Made by a program: the position numbers and the translations under genes
Source: Tanytarsus gracilentus
Lineage: Eukaryota; Arthropoda; Insecta; Diptera; Chironomidae
Length of the DNA: 64,000 bases
Reading direction: 5' to 3'
NCBI GenBank assembly: GCA_038502055.1
Contig: JAXRKN010000016.1
Location: 372,001 to 436,000 of the forward strand
Notes under the pieces: generated by a model
Database searches by the model: none
What the model saw: the letters and a program-made list of their open reading frames with translations, nothing else
Told to the model about the DNA's origin: nothing
Shown: positions 24,901-36,827 of the stretch, piece after piece
Layout: every line of letters starts with the position of its first letter
Numbering within the stretch: position 1 is the stretch's first letter

Positions 24901-27900
24901 TGTGAGATTTATGCTCGCACGTGCGTAAAATAAATGAGAACTAAAATAGCTTTTATCCTTACTAATTAGAATTAATGCAAAAATAATGAACGAAAAAATT
25001 TCATTCTTATTAAAATGTGATGAAGATTGATGGAAGTTTGCGTGTTTCTTAGGGTCAATTGTACACTGAGTCCGTCTTATTTAAAACTACAATTTTTTCA
25101 TTGTTTTGTATTCAGTTTTTCACAAAACTAAATGATTAAAAAATTTTGAATAATTTTTTTCGGTTACCTAATTTAAAAATCATCCCAAGCTTCCTCGTTT
25201 CATACCTCACAGTGGTAAATTAAAGCACGTGCTCAATTTGTTTTATGACTCGATTTCTTTCGATTAATTGAATTTCTTCGTGAGTTTTTTTTATCACGAC
25301 AACAACACGAAAAATTGTTTAATGTCGAAACTACTTTTTGGAATTGAATGCGAGGGAAAAAACTCGATTTATGTGCTTTGTGGGTGAAAACATAAAAATC
25401 AATTTCGAGGCACGCAAAAAGTCAACAGGAAGTTCATTAACAATAAAAGTTGGTTTTCCTCACGAAAAAATCATTAATTAATTCTCATCGTGATTCGATG
25501 AAATTTCTGTTAAAGAAGAATTATTTTATCTGAGATAAATTCAACTAATTTTCTCATTTATAATTTTATAAAAAAAAACACTTGTAAGAAAATCTACCGA
25601 CATCATGTCTCACACCGCAAGCCTAACCGATGTCCAATAATGTTTATCGATTTTATCTCACTTTGCTTCTTCTCCTGTCTCTCTCATGTTCACGATGTCA
25701 CCAATTATTTGCACAATGTCAATTAGTTTTTATGCCTATCAGTACACAGGTCCCTCTGCATGTGTCGAACATGATGTTATTAAAAACAGATTTGCATTAT
25801 CGTTAAAGTTAATTAATGCGACAAAAAATGATCTCATAAATGTCAAAGAGGGACATTATTCACTGATTGCCGACCGCAACAGGTTTTGGCTATTTTAAGT
25901 TAATCAGTATTGATTTAATTAACGCTTTTTATTATCGTTAAAGATGAAAGGATGTTCATCAATTTTTTTGCATCTAATGAGTTAAAAAAAACATTGAAAA
26001 GGAAAATGAATCTGATTATGTTAATACCACTAAGCCACAAGAAAAAATTTACTTCATTTATCCCTGTGGAATAACGTTTATTTAATAATTCTTTATGCTT
26101 TGAATGTTGGCGGATTTATTTTTTTGTTGGGATTTTTGAACTTTAACGGTAACATTTGGTCATGTCCCACGCAGGCATTTATCGTATTAGCATCCTTTCC
26201 TAAAAATAAATCAAAAGGGTGAAATACTTTGAAAAAGAGGAAGAAAACAAAACTTTTTTAATTAAAGAAAAAGAAAGAAAGTTCAAAAGTATTCGAATGA
26301 GTTAACACGTGAATAAAATTGGTTGGATATATTTTGAAAGGGTTGAAATAAGATATCAAGATTTTTTCTACCTTGACGTAGTTTACGGACATTTCTAAAG
26401 CAGAGATGGGCAATTACAAAAAAATACATGTTTAATTTATTTAAATTAGATTGTTCCAAAATGTTAAACCTTGAGTTAAATTCTCAAATTTTATAAGAAA
26501 TTTGAAATTTAAAAACATTTTTATTTTTTAAAATTTTCAGTTTAATTTAACTAATTACCTATATTCATCAATTTCCACCGTGACTTCATTGAGTCTCATT
26601 TTTTCTTTTTCTACTCTCAATATTAAATTTTTACAAGAAAAACTTTTTCGCAACTCAATTAAAGTCGTATTAAAACTTTCTCTAATTAAATTTTTGCCAT
26701 TTTGCGCTTGCACATATGAAAATTGTCTTGCGCTTGTTCAAACTTTCACAGAATTTTCGTGATAACGAAATTGTCTTTTTACTTTCTGCGAGAGACTTAA
26801 AAAAATTCCTGAATAAAACTTTCCGATGAGTTTTAATTTGCTTTTCTGCTCCGTTGCCTCTTCGACACGATTGTTATTAATTTTTTTTCCATTTATCAAG
26901 ATGCTTTTGTTCAAGCAACTTTGTTGATGCGCCAGAGAGGGTTAAAAAGAGAAGAATTTGCTGTTAGGGTAATGAATGCTATTAATTATCAATTTTCCTT
27001 TGAAATTTAATTTAATTTTAAACTTTCTTGTTCTTAATGTTGGTCATGACATTGTAAATAGGATAATATTGTTAAAGAAAAGGGATTTGGGATCATAAAT
27101 CTGAAAAGAGGGATAAAAAATAAATAAAAATCTGATTTTTTAAAAATTAAAAATTTAACGGTCATTTTAAAAAGGTTACATTTAATAATTTTTTCTCTCA
27201 CCTTCTCAGAAAGCTGATTTAGCAATTTGCGATCTGACAATAACGTACGAGCGTCGGACAGCTGTCGATTTCACCATGCCGTTCATGACTCTCGGTGAGT
27301 AGGTTAAAGATGAAATTATTGTTGATTAAATTTGAAAGAGGTGCGACAATTTGATCGTTGATGGATTAAATTTAAGGACTTGAGCGCTTTATCAGAATTC
27401 TATGCGAGTGCTAAAAAGGTGTTTTTAGGGACAGTTAACATTTGATTGCTTCACTTTATGTCTCGAGATAAAAAAGGGAGAGTTTAAGGTTGAAAAGGGA
27501 ACGCGAGACATTTCGCAACATTTTCAAAGGTTAAAATGAAACGAAAAAAGCTTTTGAATAAAATTTAAAACAAACATTCTCAAATTTCAAATGAAACCTC
27601 AAACCAAAAAGCCAGCAGCAATTTGTTTAAAATTTCTCATTTTATCTTTACTGATTGTTGGTAAGCCAGAACTTCTTAAATTTCATTCACGCTAAATCTT
27701 TCAGCAGCTCGATGTGAAAAGTTTTTAAAGTCGTGAGAGAAAAGCTTAAAGCATTATGGCGTAATTACAACAGCAGTACACCTTCCAAGTCATCCATTGT
27801 CGTAAAATTACTTTTTCGCTACACATATGCTCGGCGCCTTTTGTTCATCATCTCATAAAATAGAGTTGAGGTAGAATTACAGGGATGAAAGTTTTTAACA

Positions 27901-30900
27901 AGTTTTATGGGAAGTGAAAAAAGCGGGAGTTTGCATTTGACAAATTAAAAAGAGAATTTGCATGAAATAAAACTTAATTAATTTTTTTATCTCGAAATTA
28001 AAACTTTTACTTTATTTTAATGAAAACCCCACCAGCAGCTCCTAAAAGCGCTGAAAGTAGTTTAAAATGAGAAAATAATGAGAAAGCACGAAATTAAGAT
28101 TTCACGTGCATTACTGCAGGATATGCTTATGTACATGTCACCGTTCCATAGCTGAAAATTTTGTATAACGAAATTTAAGCTCTCGACTGCCACTCGGTAA
28201 ATTAAAGTGTGCATGCTGAAATAACAAAGACTCGAGTATCTGATGGAAAATAATCATTTGCTGCTCGAAGGAGTGGCAGTGAAATGTCTTAATTCCATCA
28301 CCTAACTGCAGTTGAATGTGTCGGAATAATTGATTGTAAAACGTCGAGACGTTGCTGGAGAAAATTTAAAATTTCTCTCACACAATTTTCCACTTCGTGA
28401 AGCGTTAAAAGCGAGATGAATTGGAAGTTGTGCATTTTTCATGTGATTTTCATCTTGAAGATTTAAATGTTTTTATTTGAAAAAGTTCTTGTTGAATACA
28501 AAATTACTTTTATTTCGGTAGCATGAAATAAAATTAAAAGTCAACTAAAGTCCCAAAATTAAACAATTAATTGCAATTTTATTTTTAACGGTCACTTGAA
28601 CGCAAACAAAAAAATGTTCAAATGCAAACTTTTTATTGAAGCTCAAAGAATTTTTTTCCAGGAAAGAAGAGCCGGAAGCGAGTTCACGCTGAGCATATGA
28701 AAAATGTTTTTTAATAAACCAGGACACAGAAGGAATTTTTTTCTGCAAAGACCTCATTTTAAACACATGAACATTCATTTCCACATCCACCATACATATT
28801 TTATGGTTTTGATACCAAATGTTGAATGCAAAAAAAGGGAAATAAAAAATTTTACGATTTCAATTTAAAGGCGATTCTGGAGTGATTTAAATGTTATAAA
28901 TGTACAGGAGATTTAGATTTAAAATTCAGGGAAGGTTCGGCCATGTTTGTGGTTTAAAAATATTCATTAAAAAAGGAGTTGGATACTATCAAAGTTCATC
29001 AGTGGATTTTTCTAAAAATAGAATAAAATTCAAAGTTAATTAAGGGGAGGAAATGGGAAAAACTAAAGTAAATTTGAATAAAAACCGTTAAATTTTTGAA
29101 TTAAAAATACTTAATTTTAGTTTTAGAAAAATAATTATTAAATGTTCCATAAAAGAATGAATTTAAATTCAAAACAAATTTCAATTATGTAAAATTTTCA
29201 CATCGCCTCATAACTTCAAAATGTCTGACCTTCCCTCTCGCATCTTAATTTTCACTTGCCTAAGTAAATTTACCTTCGCATTGCTGAATTTATTTACTCA
29301 AGTCTTAATCTCAATTTCGAGTGTATTTTACTACAAGCAGCAGCAACTCCTGCTCTTGAATCCGATTTAAATAAATTATTATGATGTTTTAATGGTCGTA
29401 GTGAGGATAATCTGATAACATTCGCTACCATTTTTCATGGTGAAAAAAATCTGTGCAGTGGTTGGTTGCACTTACACTCTTTTATTTTCTCTTTCCCGGA
29501 TGAGAAATGTGCAGTTTTTTATGCAACTCGTTTCGTCGTGTGCTTTTGATGCATTAAAGAGACACTCACAGAAAACTTTATTTCGACATTACCGAGATGA
29601 TGACGCGATGTTATTGGAAAAGTTTCAAACTCTTCCTTGATTAAGGTGTGGAAAAGTTTCAGCGAAGAAAAATTGTAAAAATCTCTTTTTATATCTATTC
29701 ACTGCTGTGATGGGATTTTGAGGTTATGGAACAGAGAAAAATGAAATAATATTCAATTTTTATGGTTGTGAGTTGATGATTATTTCATGGTTAAAAATGT
29801 GAAGCTACTTTCAGCTTTTTTAGCTTATTTTTATTTGTTTCTGAAAAACGTAAAATTTTATTTTAAAAAATTGAAAAATTACTTTTTGGAAAAAATAAAT
29901 CCAAGCCAAAAAATTAAGCAATTTCATCGGATCTAATTGTTCGACTATCACTGCACGTTCCATCAGTAAAGTATCATTGTCATATTTTTATGGTACGACT
30001 GCCATTGATGTTACGCTCGATATCGAAAATGCTTTTTTATTGCATGCAACAGCAGAATAAAAGTGCTTTGTTCCTTCGAGCCATTCAGCCATCATCATCG
30101 GAATCGCCTCTTATTCTATTTTTGATTTATACACCGACCGATGTGCTATCGAAAAAGCTCTCGTACACGCATTCGATTGTTTCGAATAAAATAGGTTGTG
30201 CGGACAATAAAACGATGAGCTTTTCTGTAGCCTGTCAATACCATAAACACTTTTGTCACTCTATAAAATATTATGACGCTTCAGTGGACGTGAAAATTAA
30301 ATTAATTGTCATTTTTTCAGGTATTTCAATTCTGTTCTTGAACCCGACCAGCGAGCCTCCAGATTTGTTCTCATTTTTGTTGCCATTCAGCTCAGAAGTT
30401 TGGATTTACATGATGGCTGCGTATATTGGTGTGTCACTGCTCCTTTTCGCATTGTCAAGGTAATTTACACCTAAAACCTTTTTTGTTATCCAAACTATTA
30501 GATCTCTCATAGCACACCTGTGGCCTCACAAAAAATTCAATTAAATTGTGTTTAACCTTTTTATATCCGTTTTGGGAGTTGTTTGGAGATTTTTAGTATT
30601 TTTAAATTAAGTAAGGAAAAAGATTCTAAAATCTAACGGAATTTAATATTTCAAAAAAAAATTAACAAACTTTAGGATGGCACCTGATGACTGGGAGGCT
30701 TCACATCCATGCGATAAGGAGCCCCAAGAACTCGAAAATATATGGAATATATTAAATTGCGTATGGCTCACAATGGGCAGCATCATGGGTCAGGGCTGTG
30801 ATATTTTACCAAAGGTACAAGTGCGTCATTTTCAGTCAATTTATTTTTTTTATCTTTTTTTCATTCCATTTCGTCATCGATGTCTTCTTGTCATGCTCGG

Positions 30901-33900
30901 CTGTGTCACGTTTAACATGAATAAATAAACATCACGAAATGAAGGCAACATCGACACGTATCGGTAAGGATTAGGGTTTAATAGCGGAGGGTAATTTTTC
31001 ACTTTGTCAAACTTTTAATTGACTTTTTCTCTTTTTATCGCATTTTTTACCACTTTTAATAACGGCAACAAGTTTGCGGTATGTGGTGGTTTTTCGCATT
31101 GATTATGTTGGCATCGTACACCGCAAATTTGGCTGCTTTTCTCACAATGACACGCATGGAGGCGTCCATAAAGTCAGCTGAGGATTTGGCGAAGCAAAGC
31201 AAAATAAAATATGGAACTGTTAAAGGCGGAAGCACCATGAAGTTTTTTCAGGATTCCGATTTTGCGACATACCAACGCATGTGGGCTTCGATGGAGTCAA
31301 CTCGACCTAGCGTCTTTGTCAATAACAACGATGAAGGTCGTGAAAGAGTTAAGAAAGGAAAAGGACAGTACGCTTATCTGATGGAGTCAACAATGCTCGA
31401 ATATTTCACCGAACGCTATTGTGACTTGACGCAAATAGGTCATTAATCATTTGAAATTGAAAAATACCTTGGAGAGAAGTTTGAACGTGAAAATATTTCT
31501 GAGAAAAAGCTTTTTACTCTCTTGAAAGTTAAAAATTGTCTCGAGAAAATTTTATTCTCTTTAAATTTTTTTTGAGAGAATTTTAAAATTTAATTGAGAG
31601 CTTTGACACTCAAAAGCTTTCCTAAAATATCTCGAATGTATTTTCCAATTTTCTTTTCCTCACCCTTAAAAATTCCAATTATCTTTTTCTCATCTCATTT
31701 TTGGGACTGAATTTAAATTAAAATATTATCTCTTATGTCCATAGGTGGTCTTCTCGACTCAAAGAGCTACGGAATAGCGTGAGTGTCCGAAAATTAATAC
31801 TCGATCTCAAAAGTTAATTGCTTTTTTCTCCTAATTTCTCTCATCTCCCATTCCGCAGATTGCCTCTAAGTAAGTATCGATTTTCACACATACAGCAATT
31901 TTCTCAATCGAGTGTATTTTTCTACGAGATTCTGATTACAAAAGTCCCACTCGTTCGCCTTAAACCACCTCATCGAAAAAGTATTTTCACTTCGTCTTCG
32001 AGTGAGAGCGATAAGAAATCAATTTGAAGAAAAAAAATCTAGTGAAAGTTGTGGAATCGTTTTCTATAGAATTGAGACTTAAAATAGGAGAAAAATAAAT
32101 GCGGATGATGGGTAACGAAAACGAGAAAGATATGACATAATTTGTAGAATTGAAATTGGATTTTTATTAAAGGATCATTGAAAAATCGTCAATCATAAAT
32201 TACGTCACGTAACATTTACATTGCACGCTGACATGCTTGTTTAAAGTGAAATCTTGACACCTCGAACTACTATCAACTGAAAAAAACTCCAATTGCAACA
32301 CATCTTCGAGTGTGAATTGAGGACAAAATGGGATTTTCCTCTTTTGCAACCAGTTTGGTGAAATTGAACAAGAATAAAAAAAGAATTGTTGAATGCAATT
32401 CACGAGTGGGATTTTTGTCTCTCATCTACTTTATGGGATACTCTATATGAAAATAGTTTCCAGGATAAAAGCACGTTCAGATGCATGAAATTTTTTTCCA
32501 CACTCGACTAATGCATTCTAAATAGTTTAGAATGTGAGAAATTTAAATTGAGAACGAGAAAGAATTTTTTTGGAATTTCTCTTTTGGGAATGATTGGAAA
32601 AATATTTAAGGGTCATTTTGGAGTTAGGATAAAATTTTGTGAATGTCTTTTGGGACGGAATTTGCTCAAGAGTGATGCGAAAGATTTTTCAACATGTTGC
32701 CACTCATTATTGAGGTAGCATGTTGACGAAAAATCTCTCAAATTTCTAAAATTTAATTTTGTCCATTTATCAAACGAGATTAAATTGAATAAAATGTGAA
32801 TAAATTCAACATAAGGACACAACTAGAGGTTCGAAAATTAAATTTTGTGAAAAATGTTCCCAAATAAATTTCAATATGAATTTACCTCAATCTGAAAGCT
32901 TCAGGATGTTTTTTTAAATGAAATTTTTCTTATCGCATTTCTCTCACATTTGCGTAAAATGTATATAAAAAAGAATCATTTCAATCCCGTTGACAAACAC
33001 ATCTACAAATGTTTGCTCATTTTTCTCGAATACCTAGACATTTATTGTCATTTCTTATCTCGAAAATTTCAACCTCAATATTCATTTTACCAGCAGAAAA
33101 AAAATGCGCGGATTCGATGAAGCAAAATTTTTTCACATTTTGCGGATTTACATATCAAACATTTTTCTGCATCAACTGATCGACGGGAAAAATTATGTCG
33201 AAATTGAATTTAAGGAGCTAGAGCTTAAGATAAAAAAATTGACATTTTGTAAGCTCAAAAAAATAAAAAATAAATTCAACGGTTTCTTTTCAAATTTTAT
33301 ATTGACTTTTACAAAGTCGTTCGACCAATAGCCGATGACCTTTTTGCAACTTTCGGCTCTGACCAGATTTAGAAGACCGATTATTTTTTCGATCAGAGCT
33401 GAAATTTGCAAAAAGGTCATCGGTTAAAAACGGTCGTTCGACTTAAATCCCTGAATTTTACGACTTTTTTAAATTTTTCTTTATTTGTTATAATTTCAAA
33501 ACTTATTTAAATTAATTCTCATTACGACAGCTTAGAATCTCAAAACCCACAACAATTTCCTGTGTAACCTCGAATATTCTTTTGCGACATAAATTTCAAT
33601 GTAAGAAATTGCTGCCAACACATAAAAAACCCGTGGCAATAATACTCACAGCATCTTTTCAAGTGACAAAGACAACACTTTCATTTTAACCACAATAAAG
33701 GCAAACAGTAGAAAAGAAGAAAAATACATTAAAGCTTTATTACGCAATCATTTTACTTTTGCCTTTCATCTTTTTTCCTCTTTTACCACAAAAAAAAATA
33801 ATTTTTACGTGAAAACGATTTTCTGAAAGGTTTTAAAAGAAGGCTTAGAAATAATGAAATAAGCCTGAGCATTAGATTACTGCCATGTGCAGATATTCAA

Positions 33901-35675
33901 TTTTTTTTAAATTTAATTTTTAGACGCTACAAAAATTTTACCAGAGCTAGAAAATTTTCAAATATTCAGCAAATTGTAATTTTGTAAAATTGTGTGAGAA
34001 GCTCAGACGAAAAAAGCGTAATCAGCAGAATTGTGCACGATGATGATGGTTTTGTGGTTTGGAAGTAAATTTTAGATGAGAGTAAAAGCAGCAATTAAAG
34101 TGAATACGACTAAAGCGTAATAATTTCGTAATTTTCAAATGATTAATGATTTTGTTGTCGACGAAGCGGCTTCTGGCAGAGCATAATGGAAGAGAGCTGC
34201 TTTAATTAATGAAACTAATTTAATTTAGCTCATTCTTCTCCTCCCTTTAGCATGTTCCATTGAATAAAAGCAAGCAAGGGTGAATAATGAGCGAGAATTA
34301 AATGTGCTTAAAAAAGTTTTCCCAAAAAATTGTTGCAGGAAGTTAAGGGGTGGAATTTAAATGGGTTTTTGATTAATTTTTAATTCAAAATATGATTTTT
34401 TACTTACTTTGAAATTCAATAAAAATTTCCACCCCTTGAGTTAAAAAACCTCAGGTGAAAGCAACAAAGCTTTAAATCTATACAAAGTTATTTTTACACA
34501 TGCATTAAGTCGGATTAAAATTCATAGAAAAAGCTAAAATTAATTTATTCTTAAAATAAATCAAGAAAAATAATTCTTCACAAAAGATTTTTCTCTTCTT
34601 CAGTAAAATTTGCTAAAATAATTTTAATAATTTTCATCACGTAGATTCACCATATCGAACAGCCATTAGCGGTGCAGTGTTGAAGCTACAAGAGGATGGT
34701 AAATTAAGTGCTTTGAAGGAGAAATGGTGGAAGGGCGGTAAGTTGTATAATTAAATGCATTTTAATGAAAATTAGAGAGAATTTAAAATTAAATGTTTAA
34801 ATACTATAAAAATAATCAGTTTTCAAATCAAGATCTTTTTACTAAATACAAAATTTTATTTTTCCTCGCGCATCTCTAACAAATTTTTCTTCTTTGTTCT
34901 TTTTCTCCCTCGATGGAATAAATAACAACAATAAGGCATGTGTCAAAAGCAGGATTCGGGTGGATCTGATGATGCTGCTGAACTCGGAATTGGTAAAGTT
35001 TATTGCCGATTGTTAATGGCAGTGAAAAAAGAAAGATAGCAGTACATAAAAACTTTTATTTCTCTCTCATTGTTAGACAATGTCGGTGGTGTTTTTTTGG
35101 TATTAGGCTTCGGATGTTTTTTTGCACTTTTCGTCGCAATTCTCGAGTTTCTGTGGAACGTTAAAAAAGTCGCAGTTGAACAAAAGGTTTGAATAAATTG
35201 GAAAAATCCGGTGTCTGTTTGCATTCATGCAAGGGTTGAACTACTCTTGTAAAATTTGACTTAAAAGTGATTTAACCTCGTGAATTTTAAAAATGAATTT
35301 CAAGAGTTTAACATCCCTTGCTAGCACACACATGTGCATTTAATTTTCCTTTCATTTACTCTTCTCTAGCTAACACCATGGGAGGCATTAAAGTCTGAAT
35401 TACTGTTTGCCGTTAACATCTGGATCACAACGAAGCCCGTAGTCAAAATGAATTCGCGTTTATCTGAGTGCGATGGCGAAAGTTTAAAATCAGTCCCACC
35501 ATCGCAAAAGTCAATATCAGTTGCGCAAGGAAGCGGAAGTAAGGAAAAGTCAGTTCACAGTGTCAATCTCAATGGCGATAACAGTAACAATAACGGGACT
35601 AATGGCTTTACATCACGCAGCATTTCCCATTTGAATCGTATCGGAAATTTTTTCGGTAGAAAGAGCTCACCGTGA
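18919..35675 (+). CDS. GluRII/kainate-type ionotropic glutamate receptor (gene 2), complete, 20 exons
   Basis: Glutamate-gated cation channel subunit. Exons: 18919-18988, 21158-21304, 21488-21815, 21867-22132, 22201-22293, 22642-22772, 23586-23827, 24500-24621, 24684-24751, 27210-27294, 30321-30459, 30676-30814, 30945-30963, 31073-31438, 31745-31778, 31859-31869, 34645-34737, 34936-34992, 35077-35186, 35370-35675. They sum to 2826 nt (941 residues). Signal peptide at residues 1-17. The amino-terminal domain has GVAAIFGPGTPETSG. S1 has NARFEGYSMDLI and LTITYERR. TM1 is at about 543-562. The pore is GSIMGQGCDILPK, with Gly at the Q/R site. TM3 has WWFFALIMLASYTANLAAFL. S2 has GGSTMKFFQ and the ligand Glu in LMEST. 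TM4 is at about 807-829. The cytoplasmic tail is Ser-rich, ending FFGRKSSP. All phases agree. Overall it most resembles the insect neuromuscular GluRII subunits; the exact ortholog (for example GluRIID or GluRIIE) is not decided. Confidence 0.92.
24752..27209 (+). other. 2.46 kb intron 9 of gene 2
   Basis: Donor GTAAGT after LLDR, acceptor TTCTCAG before KADLAI. AT-rich; I see no exon-like, repeat or RNA-gene signal in it. Confidence 0.7.
27295..30320 (+). other. 3.0 kb intron 10 of gene 2
   Basis: Donor GTGAGT within the Gly codon after FMTL, acceptor TTTTTTCAG before ISILFLNP. The frame open from 29990 is mostly intron sequence that happens to stay open into exon 11. No other feature seen. 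Confidence 0.7.
30945..30963 (+). CDS. 19-nt microexon of gene 2 (pore-TM3 linker)
   Basis: GCA ACA TCG ACA CGT ATC G encodes ATSTRI and the first base of Val. It sits between AG at 30943-30944 and donor GTAAGG. Without it the joined protein would lack the STR motif, conserved just before TM3 in all iGluRs and present in gene 3 as GSSTRIVTGMWWFF. The phases (0 in, 1 out) fit exons 12 and 14 exactly. Confidence 0.85.
31859..31869 (+). CDS. 11-nt microexon of gene 2 (S2 domain)
   Basis: ATTGCCTCTAA lies between a strong acceptor (CCGCAG) and donor GTAAGT. It completes GC|A and encodes LPL plus the first base of Asn, giving SYGIALPLNSPYR. Gene 3 has SKGYGIALPIDSPYR at the same place, encoded partly in a large exon. 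Skipping it would shift the frame, so it must be constitutive for a functional receptor. Confidence 0.85.
33314..33444. repeat. 131 bp hairpin MITE-like element
   Basis: The arms at 33332-33364 and 33391-33423 pair over 33 bp with three mismatches (for example CCGATGACCTTTTTGCAA against TTGCAAAAAGGTCATCGG). The loop is 26 bp. The outermost 13 bp form further inverted repeats, AAGTCGTTCGACC against AAGTCGAACGACC, with two mismatches. Its G+C is higher than the surrounding intron. The structure fits a foldback element or a structured intronic RNA. Confidence 0.7.
34345..34438. repeat. Short inverted-repeat element, GGGGT-TIR family
   Basis: The left end is AAGGGGTGGAATTTAAAT. The right end, reverse-complemented, is CAAGGGGTGGAAATTT. 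Total about 94 bp, AT-rich core. The ends resemble those of the element at 323-437 and solo arms near 9840 and 45050. Confidence 0.5.
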
Positions 35676-36009
35676 AAATGTCGAAAGATAAAATGAAAGA
35701 AAAATTCACCATTTTCGTGTTGTTCATTTTGTTGGATAAAAATTATTAATGTTTTTTATGTTGTTCAGTGACTTTGTAAACTTTTAATTTGTTTATTTGG
35801 TTTCTTTAAATTTTAATGAGTTTTTATGTTTAAACAGAAAACTTGTAGAACAAAAGTTAATTTTTTTTAAATATGTTTTGCTAGTCGACAATCAGTAGAA
35901 TTAAGAAAAAAATATCTGCTGTATATAAAACAGAGTTTTTTACCCCTCGATATTAAAACATATTTAAATATCAATTTTTTCATTTATTTTCTGTAAAAAT
36001 TATCTTCTC

Positions 36010-36015
36010 AATAAA
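36010..36015 (+). terminator. Candidate poly(A) signal of gene 2
   Basis: AATAAA about 335 nt downstream of the stop codon of gene 2 and before the gene 3 promoter. Motif only. Confidence 0.4.
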
Positions 36016-36716
36016 ATCGCGCTAACAAACTTTTAAACATTTCAGTTTTATACAGAAATAAGGAGGGTAATAAAAGATAAATTGCCGAATCCGCCTTCCA
36101 ATAAAGAGAAATCAATAATAATCAAATTTTCACTCTGTGTAACAAATCACTTTCGAAAGAGCGAAATAAAAAATTGAATTTTGATGTTCGATGAAGAAAA
36201 AAGCTTTTTGTTTCATTCAATTGCTTCTCCCTTAAAATGTTTGAAATTTTCTGTGAAAAGTTTGTCATAGAACTTTCGATAATCTTTTTTCCAGCTCGAT
36301 AAATTTCATCTTAAAATGACATTAGCAGCTTTTCCACCGTGAATTGTGAAAGCTCTAAATTTTTATATCGAGAATTTTTTTTCTGTTGAATTTAAAAAAA
36401 GGTTGCGATTTTTCACTTCAAACTTTTTTAAAAATTTTAACGTTTAAATCTCAGATTTTGAAATATTTTTTAATCTAATTCATATTCAAACTATACTCTG
36501 CATAAACTTTTTTCATAATCTCAGGAAAAAATCAGCAGAGAGAAAAATTTTCGTTCGTATGCACATGTGAGTCGGCAACATGTGTTCATAAAACTAAATT
36601 TTATTTAAATTAGAGGAAAACAAAAAAATTCTCAAGTGTGTCATTTTGTCGGAGAGAAGAAAATTATTGCGCGAGAGAAAAATTTCTTCGATGATCGTGT
36701 AGAGAAAATGTGAGGA

Positions 36717-36750
36717 TCAGTTGAGCATAAGCTGTGCGTTAAAAAAGATC
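36717..36750 (+). promoter_or_regulatory. Core promoter of gene 3: initiator plus DPE
   Basis: TCAGTTG at 36717-36723 matches the arthropod initiator, with +1 at A36719. AGATC at 36746-36750 matches the downstream promoter element consensus (RGWYV) exactly at +28 to +32. No TATA box is obvious upstream. The predicted 5' UTR is about 109 nt. Confidence 0.55.
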
Positions 36751-36827
36751 GCAAGTGACTTGATTAAATTTTTATAAAATCGCAAATTCTCTCGGGATGA
36801 TTTAAAGTGAAAACTTTCAATTTTAAA

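Larger units (their letters stand above)
31870..34644 (+). other. 2.8 kb intron 16 of gene 2 with two hairpin elements
   Basis: Donor GTAAGT directly after the 11-nt microexon, acceptor CACGTAG before SPYRTA. It contains the strong hairpin at 33314-33444 and a smaller inverted-repeat element at 34345-34438. The remaining sequence is AT-rich without supported coding content. Confidence 0.65.

Noticed and set aside
30815..30928. Open frame continuing past exon 12 of gene 2
   Set aside because: It passes a good donor (AAG|GTACAA) and loses similarity to the receptor family; the conserved STR motif is instead in the microexon at 30945-30963.
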